Shown here one piece after another: positions 1 through 11,202 of a DNA stretch of 64,000 nt. The first letter of the stretch is position 1. Each line of letters opens with the position of its first letter. Both the position numbers and the translations under genes were made by a program. Below the pieces are notes generated by a model. That model was given only the letters and a program-made list of their open reading frames with translations, had not been told where the DNA came from and ran no database searches. Source of the DNA: Agrypnia vestita (Eukaryota; Arthropoda; Insecta; Trichoptera; Phryganeidae). The stretch covers positions 62,001 through 126,000 of the forward strand of contig JADDOH010001553.1 in assembly GCA_016648135.1 (NCBI GenBank), read 5' to 3'.

Positions 1-702
1 ACTAGTGAAAAATATTTTAACTGATATCTTGCTAGTAAAATTATATTGGTTTCCAAAGTGTCATTTAAATTATTTTGGAGAGATCATGACAGATGTCTAT
101 TTCCGGATTGAGATTGATCTCTTAGAATAACAATTTAAGATTTAAGTTATTGCGTGAAAAAGATTCTTACTGCATTATTAATTACTTCTGTGCATAACAT
201 TATATACCGGATACTATTAACGTATCTTAACCTAGCTTAATCTTTGAGAAGTGCGCGCAATTATGGACAAAATATAGTTTCACCGATACTGCGCAGTGAA
301 TCTGTAAATTCATGTTTTCCCTGCCCGACCGGGTAAAATATATTTCTACTATTTTATATAGTTATATATCTATATATATATATATTAAGAAATAAATAAA
401 TGAAATTAAGTGAAACACATAAATATCGGTTTATGTCGACGCCTGCACGGCTCCATGGTGACTGCTAAATACAGCTTCGGGTCTTACTATTTCCATGCAC
501 TAATAACGAAACCTTAAGACCATCTCCGTTATATTTTATTGGTTACGTTAGGCGGAAAATCATCACGCTAATTTATTGATACAAACATTTCCCTAATTTT
601 ATTATATTTAATATTCCGATTGTAAGATTATATATGTCTATTATAAAAGTCAACATTCATCTCAATGGGATCATTTCATCTTATTTCACATATTGTCTAT
701 TT
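1..702. other. AT-rich stretch without a gene
   Basis: All six frames are closed at short intervals. A GC-richer patch with alternating GCGC lies near 250-300 and a short TA microsatellite near 362-386. I see no coding, RNA or transposon signature here. Confidence 0.6.
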
Positions 703-1150
703 TCCCCGATAATAATGTCCGACCGTAACTTCGTATCCAATAGTTGATCTCATTCCGTTTTCAAAATTAGTAAGATTTCAAAATTGTTATTAAATAAAAT
801 GAAAACATTAACTTTATCCTTTTTTTAATAACATGCTCTGAATTCGATTTTTTCAGTTTAATAAAAATTAAAAATAATTAGTGCATCCATTACTATATCG
901 CATGTGTCATTGGTATTAATCATTAATCAAAATATATAATTCTCAATGTAACAATGTCCGTCACTAAAGCTACCAGGCGGCTAAAATAATAATGAGGTAG
1001 GTATAAGATGCAAAAAAAAAATTATATTTAACAATGTCCATCACTAATATTACTAAGACGCTGCGCTACTCTGTAGAGCGCTGTTATCACAGCTTTAACT
1101 GGCGGCCGAAATATGTATAGTAACAGTCATTTTTGACGGGTTATAGCTAG
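703..1150 (+). mobile_element. Non-autonomous Helitron, family 1
   Basis: Starts with TC (TCCCCGATAATAATG) and ends with a small hairpin (GTCA, T-run, TGAC) followed about ten bases later by CTAG and a T, the canonical Helitron 3' end. A second copy with the same interior lies at 25914-26381 and a shorter relative at 12840-13105, so the ends are supported by comparison within the window. It has no Rep/helicase coding and must have moved in trans. Confidence 0.7.
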
Positions 1151-2249
1151 TATTTATAGTAATAAATATAACAGGATAGTTAGTAACAGAGCTAGTCCAC
1201 AATTTTACAAACCGTGCAAAAATTAGAAAAAAAACTAACATCGTTCTAATATTAATAGTTAGGGAGATAAGTGAAAAAATATTCATTGGTCATCTTCTTT
1301 GAAGCGTTAGATATTCATGAATCTAATTTATTTATAAATATAACTCATTATAATAAATTCATAAATACGAGTCAAATAAAAATGTTAAATCCTAAATGTT
1401 AATTCTGGTTCAAATTTCTTAAAAATTTACCTGGTAGATAGATATCTCGACTAAGTTCGTTAACCAGTCTGACCCGCTAACTTTTTTCAAAATGATGGCT
1501 GCTTTAAAATGTTTAAAAATGTGTTAACATTGAATACATGTAAATTAAGTAAAAAACAAAATTGAAATATATTATACTTTTGTGACCAGCGTCGAAAGAA
1601 TTTATTTGCTACAAAAAGGGTATTTTTCCAACAGACTGTCTGGGCTGTTCTTTATAATAAGGCTACACTACGCAAATTTAAATCAATCCGTCATTTCTGT
1701 AATCCCGCGTAGCTTATGTTAATTAAGTTTTCGTAAAATCCGACGTCTGAAAGTGGATTTTCTCCATAAGACCTAAAAAAAGTGTTTTCCAAAAAAAAAG
1801 CTCCGATTATCCGCCGAGAGTCGGAGAATTGAAAAACACGGTTGATAAATAATGGGTTATTGATGTTGATATATTCCCAATTTCGGTGTCTACTTGTCAA
1901 TTACTCCCAACATAACTATAGCCACGCCTTCATTCAAAAATGAATTTGTTTACTAAAATAAGTATCGAAACCGGTAGACGTAAAGTTACTCCAAGTGGTT
2001 TATACAAAGTTTTTATTAATTATAATTAATAATTATGTCCAACTACAAAGTTAACGCTATAAATATTAAAAATATCGATGTAACGTTTTAACTTTTTTAT
2101 TATTTTTATTTACTAAGGAACCTTAACAATTTCAATCATTATAATCTTAGAACGCAGTGTACATTGCATAAACTAATTGCAAAGATTCAGAGTTGTTTGA
2201 GGCATAATAAATTAAACCTAAAGTTGGATAAGAGACTATTTTTAACACA
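1151..2249. other. AT-rich stretch without a gene
   Basis: No reading frame with a recognisable domain and no terminal repeats. The segment near 2035-2075 (AACTACAAAGTTAACGC and following) resembles a short AT-rich tail also seen near 46840-46880 and, inverted, near 50290-50325. It may therefore be decayed repeat DNA. Confidence 0.5.
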
Positions 2250-2520
2250 TTTATGTGTTAAATGTAACGGATATTTTATACGAACCGTATATTTCACTGA
2301 GAAGAAAATCTCGATGTTTCGCTGAAATCTTATCCAGCGTCATCAGGAAGGCGTCCTATCACCGCGTGGGTGGAGGCCGAACTGATTATTTCTTCCGAGG
2401 TCGTAAATTATATGCACTTTCTTATGGAGTGTTCACTTCTTCTACGATAGAAGTCGCCAATATGTACTAATTACATCATCGGGCTTTTCTGTGACGTCTC
2501 TTAATGGTGGAATCACTGAG
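2250..2520 (-). mobile_element. Penelope-like element 3' fragment, type B
   Basis: Read on the minus strand this is a decayed copy of the 3' end of the element at 54205-54884. The same order is present: the last coding bases around an EE.NTP peptide, a spacer, a hammerhead-like motif, then a tail containing ATACGGTTCGTATAAAATAT. The GIY-YIG domain is missing, so it is a short 5'-truncated remnant. The assignment rests on similarity within the window, not on a database search. Confidence 0.65.
2260..2347 (-). ncRNA. Hammerhead-like ribozyme motif (PLE type B)
   Basis: On the minus strand: CTGATGA (2346-2340), one C, stem II GCTG paired with CAGC, then GAAAC (2320-2316), followed by a possible stem III (CGAGA with TTCTC nearby). 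The core bases match the hammerhead consensus, but stem II has internal mismatches. Self-cleavage is untested. Confidence 0.5.
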
Positions 2521-2608
2521 AACACTCCAGAGAATTGGCCAAAGTCGATTTAGTGATCTCCATTAGTTGAGTAGTACTAAGATAAAATAATTGGGAAGTG
2601 CACACAAC

Positions 2609-2851
2609 ATATCAACGGCTCCTACGTATAATATCGTAACCCACAAATCGACGATTTTGAGTTTTTTGTGTATACACATGTGTATTTAATTATATCTTTA
2701 ATTCCAAGAAAGAAAAAAATATTTTGCAATAAATAATGTTTTTTTATTATATATTTTTTTCTTTCTTGAAATTAAATAGATATGAAGTACACAGCAAACT
2801 CAAAATCGTCGTTTTGTGGGTTACCCTATTATACATAGGAGCCGTCGATAT
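2609..2851. mobile_element. MITE-like inverted repeat, about 240 bp
   Basis: Two arms of about 95 bp face each other. The left begins ATATCAACGGCTCCTA and the right ends TAGGAGCCGTCGATAT. Both carry GACGATTTTGAGTTT or its complement and a pyrimidine/purine run (AAGAAAG / CTTTCTT). The centre is AT-rich and non-coding. I cannot see a clear target duplication, so the superfamily is open. Confidence 0.6.
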
Positions 2852-3109
2852 CTATGATTTATCTAACGTTGATCAATTTATATGGTGTAAACTTTAGATT
2901 TTCAAACAGTTTATTTCTTTACTCTGTAGTTTTTAGAATATGGTTCTTTGTCATGCATTATTTTGCGGAATTATAAAATACTACAGAAAACAATGCTTAA
3001 CTCCAAGTCTATTGTTTGATTGTTTCTAAGGTAAGTTTATAGAAGTCCATAATCACACACACCCAGTGATCCATATTGATGTACATGTTTTTTTATTATC
3101 TCGATTGAT

Positions 3110-3270
3110 TACCTAGTCTCACTACCAAGTTTACTTTTAAGTTTTGTTATGTTCATAAAATAGTATTATTTATATATATTTTTTATTTATCTTTTACTTT
3201 TTACATTTTTATATACTATCTGGTACCTAGTCTCACTACCAAGTTTACTTTTAACTTTTGTTATGCTCAT
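3110..3270 (+). repeat. Direct repeat pair, about 47 bp
   Basis: The segment TACCTAGTCTCACTACCAAG and its continuation occurs at 3110-3156 and again at 3224-3270, with two mismatches and an offset of 114 bp. It looks like a local duplication, possibly in the 3' region of an unrecognised retroelement. Confidence 0.7.
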
Positions 3271-3279
3271 ATAATATTA

Positions 3280-4159
3280 TTATTTTGTTGTATATATTTT
3301 ATCCTTTGTAAATAATACCTATAAATAAATATGCTATGAACTTATGCAAGAAAATGAAAAAGAAACTTGCCGACAAGCTATTTAAGGCTTGGAACGGTTT
3401 ATAATAATAAAAATATGTATAAATTTAATAATGAATAATAAAAAAAATAATAAAAAAACATGAAAATATATAAAATGATTTATCGTTAATGTTCGAACAA
3501 AATTTTTCCTTGAAATCATGCCAAAATACCAAAAACCTACTTAAATTCCTAAAATAATCTGGCAGTTCATTTCAATAGTTTTCTTATAAATAAAAGTTTT
3601 TGATTGTAAAATAGTTAGATTGATAATACTCTCATAACGCGTCTCATAAAAAAAATATAATGAATACTAAAAAAAAGGTGTTTTAATTTTCATGTGTCAC
3701 TGAAAATAGAACCCCGAATAAATCAGCCCTTCTTAAATATATTTGATTTTGACAATTTCTAAGCGACGTTTATCTAACTTACTAAGGTCGTATTACAATG
3801 CCCCTGCGTAATGCGCTGTTCTCTAATCTGTCTGCTAATTCTGCTTAGAGCAGTCTTCATTATGCAACCAGCGACTTCCTCCTTCCAGCACGGTGCAGCG
3901 TGCAGCGCGCAAGTTCTCGGTCAGCGGTCATAATGTGCATTGTGCAGTCAGTCTTGCATTCACCGCGGCCATTCGCTAATTGCATGTCTATAAAACGGAT
4001 GTTATAATAATTATTTTAATTGTTGTAACATATTGTTCTCAGCTGTAATACACACGATACAACAATAATACCCGAGCTCTATGATTTTGTAACGCAAGAT
4101 TTATTACTTCATTTCATATTATTATCTTCAAAAAAAGCGTAATGATTTTGCACTGACAT
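3280..4159. other. No gene seen; contains a GC-richer patch
   Basis: Mostly AT-rich. The patch at about 3780-3975 is GC-richer, looks non-repetitive and contains GCAGCGTGCAGCGCGC. No long open frame covers it. It could be regulatory DNA or an old repeat. Confidence 0.4.
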
Positions 4160-4505
4160 TATTAATATAATTAATAAAAATGTATTTTATTTTCACCACT
4201 TATATATTGAAAATATCAACAAGTTTCAGGGCCATTGGGGCACAATTTATACTAATAAATTAATAATCGAAGTATAGACAGTAAAAATACAAAAAAATAA
4301 TATATAGGAATTGAATAAAAATTAAGTACTAACATGAAAACAAATTTAAAAGATAACTATTTGTAAAAAGGGCCTGGTTATTTATAACATTCGATTTACT
4401 GTTATCACTTTTTGTTATTTCCAAAATTTCTAATTTATCAACCTGTAATTCTGGATAATTTGTATGTAAAATATGTAAACCCTTATTAATTTCAAGAAAA
4501 CTAAA
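4160..4505 (-). mobile_element. Penelope-like element 3' fragment, type A
   Basis: The minus strand encodes the end of the GIY-YIG protein, with peptides such as LEINKGLHILHTNY and LEILEI...NSYLLNLFS matching the better copy at 10921-12003. The shared tail follows (GCCATTGG-like, GAAAC at 4227-4223, then TTGATATTTTC). The 5' part of the domain with the catalytic tyrosines is missing. The hammerhead-like core has lost its CTGATGA half. Confidence 0.7.
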
Positions 4506-4745
4506 GGTCTGTTTCGATCATTTTGACAGTAATTTTGTAGATTTAATAAACATATGTAAAAAAAGGAAAGAAACTGAATATTTTAGGAAACTTTGCGGTT
4601 AATAGTTACAAATAGTAATCAATATTTAAACTCCAACTATTACGTCCCCTCTTCTGCGCCTAAAGACCACGCCCACAAACCCACCGGACTCTAATCTCCA
4701 CCCCACTCCTCACGCCGTCCTGTAGTCTTAAGTTTAGTATTAGTA

Positions 4746-4790
4746 ACATTACTGAAGATGATGCGCTAGCATCGAAAACGTTATTATCGT
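4746..4790 (+). ncRNA. Hammerhead-like ribozyme motif
   Basis: CTGAAGA (4752-4758), one T, stem II GATGC paired with GCATC over a four-base loop, then GAAAAC from 4774. The architecture matches the motifs at 41.28 and 54.8 kb, but the stem II sequence is different. It probably marks the tail of another decayed PLE. No coding remains beside it. Confidence 0.5.
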
Positions 4791-4799
4791 TATAAACAA

Positions 4800-5357
4800 A
4801 TAGTGAAAGTAAACAATGTTATAAATTTTAAATATATGTTTTCTTAAATGGCCTTTCACAAAGTTACAAAAGAAATTTTCGAAATAAAGATTTATAAATT
4901 AAGAATACAACCAAGTATTATTAAGTAAGTATTAATGTACCAAATTCCTGCGAATAACGTACATGAATATACGTATACCTATATAAGTTTTTATAATATG
5001 TATATACGCTTGGCTTAATAAGACAAAAACATACTTACAAAATAATATTTTGTTAGCACTCGTATGCAGATTTATTCAGAATAAATATTTATAGCCATTC
5101 TTGGGAATGAAATAATCTTAACTGAAACATCGGTTTGGATTTCAAAAATTAATAGAAACGGATTAAAATATTGTTTGATTATTACTTTTATTTAGCTGAA
5201 AATGAATCCTTAATCTTTAAAAAAAAACTAACTTTCTTTGCTCCTGAAAATTTGACAATTTGTAGCCGGGTTTTTTTCGTTTCTAGGCCAACGATTTGAC
5301 CTATTTAATTAAGTAGTATTTCTCATATTCTTGAAAATTGTCGGGGGGGAAAAAAAA
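4800..5357. other. AT-rich stretch without a gene
   Basis: No frame, terminal repeat or RNA gene recognised. Next to the hairpin downstream there is a G-run and A-run (5343-5357). Confidence 0.5.
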
Positions 5358-5409
5358 CGGGGGAAACGGGCGACGCCATTCGGGCACTGACGGTCGCCCG
5401 TTTCCCCCG
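5358..5409. repeat. Perfect 17-bp GC-rich hairpin
   Basis: CGGGGGAAACGGGCGAC (5358-5374) is followed after 18 bases by its exact reverse complement (5393-5409). It is strongly out of line with the AT-rich surroundings and abuts a homopurine run. It could be a foldback remnant, a structured RNA stem or a G-quadruplex-prone site. No flanking element explains it. Confidence 0.75.
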
Positions 5410-7145
5410 CTTCCTGCCGCATGCATTCATCTCTTTCACACTATCACTACGCACTCCTCATACACCACAAGCATATAGAAATTAATCAATTTAAATGAAA
5501 TGCTATCTTAATAAAATGCCTGAAATTTGAGACAACCTAATGAAAAATCAAGACGCGATTTACCGATAATTTTTCGGTTATTTTATATTATAGTTGATTA
5601 TTATGACATTAAGATATTAAGCATCTACTTAAAGAACATGTATGTAATGGAGAAAATTATTACATGGGTTATTTATCGTAGGTACACAAGGTATACAAGT
5701 CACCATCACAACAACGCAATGAGAAAAATCTTACCAACAACAATCAATATATACATACTTTTAAATGTTATTACAATACCTTCTTAATTATTCATTTTTA
5801 TAACTTCATTTAACGTTTCCTTGTGTATATATTATTTACTTAATCTAATGTCTTACATTTTTGTCTTCTTATATTATATCTTACTTACTTAATTTAATCT
5901 TAATTTTTATAACTTAATTTAATGTTTCTTCGTCTATATCTTAGTTATTTAATCTAATGTCTTACACTAACGATTACACTAACAATATATATATGACAAT
6001 GCCCCCACTTATAAACACGAGAATAAATTCTCATTTAAAAGTGGGTAAGCGTGTAATATAAATGTGTATTAATTATATTATATTGAATACACCTTAAGTT
6101 TGTACATTTACCAAATAAATTTAATAAAAAAAATAAAAAAATAATTCTCTTGCCGCATCTAATTTTAATGCAGGTGCCAACATAAGGTAAACTAAATATT
6201 AATTGTATTTCTAAAAATTCCAAGGTGAACAAAAATTGTCCAATTCTCATCGAATCATAGCTTAAAAATATACCTAATTACATATTAAGTAGTAAAAAAT
6301 ACGATTTTTTAACTGGCCAGAATACCGGTAATTAGTAATATTTTTTCCGGCAATTCAGTACCTAATGGAATTCGGCCGTTAATACCGGTAAACCGGTTAA
6401 CTAAAAGCCGGTAGTTCACACGATAAATACTAAAATTATCATCTTTGTGTGGATCACGCTGTACATTAGTCGGCTTTTTAGAAGACATTGTGCTCCCCTC
6501 AACAGAAGCGAGTTCAGCCAGGCCAGGGTGACGGTATTAGACGTAATCTAAAGACAGCATTATTCTCGTTAGCCTTTGGTAGATGGCGCCAGCGGCGTGC
6601 GCAATCGGTGTTTTCCCGCCCGTCACATTTCATTATTAGAGATTAATCTTGATTAATCGCACCTGCCCGGTGAATTCATGAAGCTCGTTGCTCCGTGTTT
6701 CGTTATTACGACAGCTTCCTTAGACGCTATTTGTATCACTGAAAATATGTGTCCGATGACCGCGGTGGTACTACGCTTGGAATTCGTTCCCATCAATTCG
6801 AATAGCAATATGCATGATACTTTATAGATTTCTCATATAGACGAAATTACATTTTTTATGAGGAAGTAGGTATGGAAGTCTTTGGGTGTTCATAAGGCTT
6901 ACGACCTATCGTACGGCTAGCTTAAGTGATCACTTTACATAATGTAACGTTCACCATTTCCGCTCATTATAGTTTACCACATCTCTGAAATTTTTGTAAG
7001 TTGTACATATTTAAGTTTTTACAACCCGTTTCATTAATGATTTCCCTGGGACAAAATTCAGTACTGTATTCTGAAAAATTAAGACACACTCAAAATATTC
7101 TGTAGCAATATACATATTATGTATAGGTACAACAATCAATATCTA
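5410..7145. other. No gene seen; possible regulatory island near 6480-6800
   Basis: The 5410-6300 part is very AT-rich and featureless. At 6320-6420 the motif ACCGGT/CCGGT recurs several times (ATACCGGTAATTAG, ATACCGGTAAACCGG). At about 6480-6800 the base composition becomes balanced and includes GATTAATCTTGATTAATC, a repeated homeodomain-type site, and GGCGCCAGCGGCGTGCGC. No long open frame crosses it. A regulatory role is only a guess. Confidence 0.4.
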
Positions 7146-7801
7146 TGGGCTCTTTCAGACACAGCGGGAACCGTGCGGTATCAGATTCGCGTGGGATCCG
7201 CGCGGGTCTTATTTATGTAATCATTCAGACGTAACCGCATGGTTAGTCAAACCGCGTGATTACCGCCACTCAACCACTAGAAAATAGAATCGCGCGGCTC
7301 CCGCGTTTAGTTGCGTTGCGGGGATCGCGCGGTTCGCACGTCACAACAGGAGCACGCCTGAGCTCGTTTTGGATGGCTTGGGTACTGAACTTTTTATTAA
7401 TGAACTGGAGAAAAGACCTGCAATACAGGATCTTCAGTGTGAGAAATATTCAAATAAAATTGCCAAGAACCGAGCTTGGCAGGAGTTGGTGGAGAGATTT
7501 GGAAATGGTGAAGACACGTTGGAAAGAGAGTGTTTTAGGTAATTATGTATTTATTCACCAAAAATGAACTGACTGAATGATATTTTTGTGTCTTGCCTTG
7601 GAACACGGCCATCGTTCACAAAGTAATGAGCGAATTTATACCTGATATTTGATGGAAAACAGCACCGGAGCTGTCATTATCAAACTAACATTTCACAAAT
7701 CGCTTATTAACCGCGGCTGTCTGAACACATGACACAAATCTGCGATTTCAAAACGCGTGATTTTCAACCGCACGATTCCCGCTTGTCTGAACGTAGGCTT
7801 A
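7146..7801 (+). mobile_element. Harbinger-like DNA element carrying a MADF exon
   Basis: Imperfect terminal inverted repeats bound about 655 bp. The left end reads GGGCTCTTTCAGACA then AGCGGGAACCGTGCGG. The right end, read inverted, gives GCCTACGTTCAGACA then AGCGGGAATCGTGCGG. Sub-terminal repeats containing TTCAGAC and CGCG also occur inside. A MADF-type exon lies between the ends. PIF/Harbinger transposons are known to carry a Myb/MADF DNA-binding protein next to the transposase, which suggests this family. The transposase is absent and I could not confirm a three-base target duplication. Confidence 0.55.
7366..7542 (+). pseudogene. MADF-domain exon fragment
   Basis: In this frame the peptide contains ELFINELEKRPAI, QCEKYSNKIAKNRAW and QELVERFGN. 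It follows the MADF pattern of a helix ending in E.RP.(W)D, a tyrosine-basic stretch, then W.E(L/I)...FG. The usual tryptophan after the proline is glutamine here. The frame closes at TAA (7540), but AG|GTAATT at 7537-7544 is a good splice donor, so this is probably the first coding exon of a longer gene. No ATG lies in frame close upstream. MADF proteins bind DNA as Myb/SANT-like factors; in Harbinger elements the companion protein helps the transposase reach its ends. The inverted repeats around it argue for a transposon gene, not a host gene. Activity is unlikely in this truncated copy. Confidence 0.55.
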
Positions 7802-8094
7802 GTGCGCACACTGCTAGTATCATAAAATAGAAGCAGAATAGCGAAATCGATGCAAAATTAATATGTCTATATATAACACAAAAATATTCTACCCATCACC
7901 ATTACTGCTCCGTAAGGCGCATAAGTGCGGGCAAGAACTCCCTCGGACTTCTCTTTAAAATGTTTTACAATCTCAATCGTCAGTTTGTTTGGTCCCAACT
8001 TACTATAGTAGAACCTAAATCTCAGTTACAAAAAATCATTGTTGCAATCTAAAGTCATTCACAACGGTTTAGAATCGCCAATTTGACGTGCTTG

Positions 8095-8290
8095 TTTTAT
8101 ATAGTAGTAAACTCGCTCACCAAACTAATTTGTCGATTCTTGTCCCGGAAAATTACCGAGTTAGTCCTGTTTTTCATAGTACGAATGCTTGAAATTTTTA
8201 AGAGTATTGATGTAGCGTGTATTCCGTGTACACACATGTATTTTTTTAGATGTGTGTGATTTTGAGGTCTTTGCCAAGCGATTCCGGATA
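8095..8290 (+). mobile_element. SINE fragment (AGTTAGTCC family)
   Basis: It shares CGAGTTAGTCCTG and the later TATTGATGTAGCGTGTATTC with the SINE at 17245-17400. That copy has TATTGATGCGACACGTATTC. The tRNA-like head is degraded in this copy and I cannot identify both promoter boxes. Confidence 0.5.
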
Positions 8291-8299
8291 ATTTGGCTC

Positions 8300-8959
8300 A
8301 TGGTTTTCGTCCCATTACGTATGCGCAACGCGGATGGAAGAATCAGAATCGTATGGCAGTCGGTTCTGAACTGCACCAATATGTTTCTGCAAGCACAATG
8401 ACCTTGCGCTGTCCGATCATACGAGTAATTTTTATTTTATTTTGTAAACAGAGTATACGGCTCCTCATTGTAATACGCATTAATAAAGTTAAACTCTTTT
8501 TATGAAAGCTTATCGATACCGTTTTTAAGATGTTTTTTAACAATTTGTTTTTTTAACAAAAAGTAAATACCTACTGATCTGGTAACCGTACAAAGTGTAC
8601 AAAAGTTTACAATTTTTACATAATCAAAACTGTAATCATGAATGAAATGAGTCGCTTATATTAAGAGGTTTACTACGTGATATACGAGTAGTATTAAAGC
8701 GTAAATATTGTCTTTCACTTAATATTTGGATACTTAAAATGTAAAAAATTAAAAAAAATGTGTGCAAAACAAACTAATCACTACCAACTGTCAATACATA
8801 CAATACAATACTAATCAAAACCAACGTCAGGACATGATTGTTAAGATAACGCAAATATAAGAACATACATTATTATATGATAAAACAAAATAGATGAATC
8901 ACCTAGAAAAAATCAATTGAAAAAAAAAAATTTCATATTCTGTTAGTGGCACCATTTTA
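8300..8959. other. AT-rich stretch without a gene
   Basis: Short frames on both strands overlap one another and have no recognisable domain. No repeats with clear ends were seen. Confidence 0.5.
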
Positions 8960-9300
8960 TAAATAGAATAATTAATAAGCCATTGGCTTTGAAACATGTT
9001 GATTTTTTTCAATAAATAAGTGGTTTAAACAAAGTTAATTTATATTTATTAAAATAATTAACATTTTGAATATTTAAAAAATTTTAAAAAATTTCTCCAT
9101 TGTGTACCATTGTCATTTATCAATTAAATTCTAATGAACGTAACTATTTTTACATAGGTAAAACATCAAGAAATTTTGAAATTAGGGTCAACGAGCATTT
9201 GAAATGTCTTAATACTAATAATTATTCGAAATTTTAGAACCTTCTCGTAGAATCTAATCACTCTTTCGATTTAAATACCGATTTCAAAATTTTACCCAGC
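8960..9300 (+). pseudogene. Penelope-like element fragments, type A (tail then GIY-YIG)
   Basis: A type A tail (TAAGCCATTGGCTTTGAAAC, then TTGATTTTTTTCAATAAATA) at 8970-9045 is followed by a degenerate GIY-YIG fragment at 9139-9291. The fragment reads YFYIGKTSRNFEIRVNEH, then LKCLNTNNYSKF, a TAG stop, and NLLVESNHSFDLNTDFKIL. The YIG motif and the following arginine are still present, but the upstream GVY strand is lost and the frame carries a stop. PLE endonucleases nick target DNA to prime reverse transcription. The order tail-then-coding is what tandem PLE copies produce. Confidence 0.7.
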
Positions 9301-9309
9301 AATACCCAA

Positions 9310-10340
9310 GTCTTCACTTGGATAAGTATTAATAAAAAGAGCAATGTAATAAATAATCGAATAAACTTAGTAAATAGCCCTCTCATAAACCTGTTTTCAT
9401 TATAATTAATCTGTACCTATGTAATTTGTAACCATAACCCTCTCATTGTCTCGAAGAAGGAAGTACCTATGGTATTAATTATTATATATTTAATTGAAAA
9501 AATATTTTTTATCCGGAAAAAAAATATTGTTAGTCGGGAAAGTATTTTTAAATTAATAGGTTTTTCCTGTATGAGTAATTCATCTTATTTATTTTAAAAA
9601 CAGTTAACTATGTTTTCAAATAACGCAAATTCACCATAAATCGCGTATTCATTAAAATATATACTACGTTATCAGTGTTTTCATTACTATTCGTTGTCTG
9701 GGTTTACGTCTCTGAAACAAAGTTCAATAGATTTAGAAGATATCTTTTTACGTCGAGCTTGTTATTTTACCGTCTACTGAAAACAAAATTTTATAAGAAA
9801 ATATAATAAACAAAATTAACTTAATGGATGAAAAGACAGTTGTAATCCGACGCTCGTTTTAGTTTCATCAAACTTAATTAGCCTAATGTTTCTCTTTGTA
9901 AGATTTACCTTTTCGTTTTGATTGAAATTAATTTCCAACTTTATTTTCACTATAATAAAACAACTCGTCTTGCCGTAAATTACAGTAAGGCCACTCCTCA
10001 GCTATAATTTATTCCCGCAATATCATCAATTCAACTCACCTCTTGCCGCAACTTTACTCTTCTACCAGTTCCAATCTTCCACCCGAATTACCCTTCCTCT
10101 TAAATCAATCACTCCCCGTTCATTACAGTGATGCGGCATACAAGATAGAAGATGTTTCGTAATTACGGTAGTGATTGAAGCCAGGCAACGATATATATAT
10201 ATATACATACTCAAGTTACTTAATTAGAATATTGTGAAAACAACAATTGAGTTTTAATCATTTTATTTGACTTGTATTGATAGAGATAAGATAGAGTGAC
10301 TAATGTTGAAGTCCCCCATCTCTATGGCGGCGTATGGAAG
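9310..10340. other. AT-rich stretch without a gene
   Basis: No domain-bearing frame and no clear terminal repeats. A TA microsatellite lies at about 10190-10208. Confidence 0.5.
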
Positions 10341-10595
10341 AAGACCGCTAAATGCTGCGGACTTAGATAAGAAAGCTCGAGTATCTCGGACATATTATGA
10401 GAGGACCACAGTATAATCCAAACCGACTCATCATCCGGGGGGAAATAAGTGCTAAAAGAAGTGTAGGAAGGCGCCGCATCTCATGGCTGCGTAATTAGAG
10501 GGACTGGTACAAGTGTTCCGTGCGGCGGTGAATAGTCGTAATCGCCAATATGATCGCCGACCTCCTATAGGAGATGGCGCTGTAAGAAGAAGAAA
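10341..10595 (+). pseudogene. Non-LTR retrotransposon reverse-transcriptase C-terminus (fossil)
   Basis: The plus strand reads YLGHIMRGPQYNPNRLII, then RGEISAKRSVGRRRISWLRN, a stop, and RDWYKC. This is the post-catalytic tail typical of insect non-LTR elements (LGH.MR...L...G.I..KRS.GRRRISWL.N.RDW). The catalytic fingers and palm are absent and stops interrupt the frame, so it is a dead 3' remnant. It is the same clade of tail as the fossil at 16905-17220. The pieces suggest 5'-truncated insertions, as is usual for target-primed elements. Confidence 0.7.
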
Positions 10596-10649
10596 GCAAT
10601 TGAATTTATAATATTATTTTTGTTCTTCTTCCTCGTTTAGTAGATCCGT

Positions 10650-10865
10650 GATCTTTGTTGACGGGTGTCAGTCCTGGTCTTGTGACAAGGATGTCCAGCT
10701 TTCTGTCCACTCCTTTGGTGGTCTCCCTGGCGGTCGGCGCCCTTCTGGGATCACGGCTCTGTCTTGTCTGATCCATTCTCTCGGCATGATTCCTTCGGAA
10801 ACGCCTTCTCTACCTGCTCTATTCTACAATGTCTTCTATATCGCAGATTCTTTTTGCAGAAAAAA
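10650..10865 (-). pseudogene. Second retrotransposon tail, opposite strand
   Basis: The minus strand carries IMPREWIRQDRAVIPEGRR, then PPGRPPKEWTESW, resembling the basic-proline tail (P.GRR..GRPP..W.ES) that follows the reverse transcriptase in several non-LTR clades. The similarity is short and the class is uncertain. It abuts the type A PLE palindrome on its right. Confidence 0.4.
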
Positions 10866-10975
10866 ATTCAGGAATTTCTTCTTCAAATATAGCAAATTTA
10901 TTTTGTGGTAACATAATTATAATTAATATAAATTAACTTTGTTTAAACCACTTATTTATTGAAAAAAATCAACAT

Positions 10976-11004
10976 GTTTCAAAGCCAATGGCTTATTCAT
11001 CAGG
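10976..11004 (-). ncRNA. Hammerhead-like core in the left PLE tail
   Basis: On the minus strand CTGATGA (11003-10997), then AAGCC paired with GGCTT over ATT, then GAAAC (10980-10976). Stem II is intact at five pairs. A possible stem III (TTGA with TCAA) follows. Confidence 0.55.
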
Positions 11005-11202
11005 AAAACAAAAATAATATTTAAAAATCGAAGTATAGATCAAAATATTATAAAGTTATGTATGGAAAAAATAATATAAAGTACCTAATTAATATGAAAA
11101 TAAATTTAAAAGATAACTATTTGCAAAAAGGACCTGATTATTTATAATATTCAATTTACTATTTACACTCTTTCTTATTTCCAAAATTTCTAATTTATCA
11201 AA

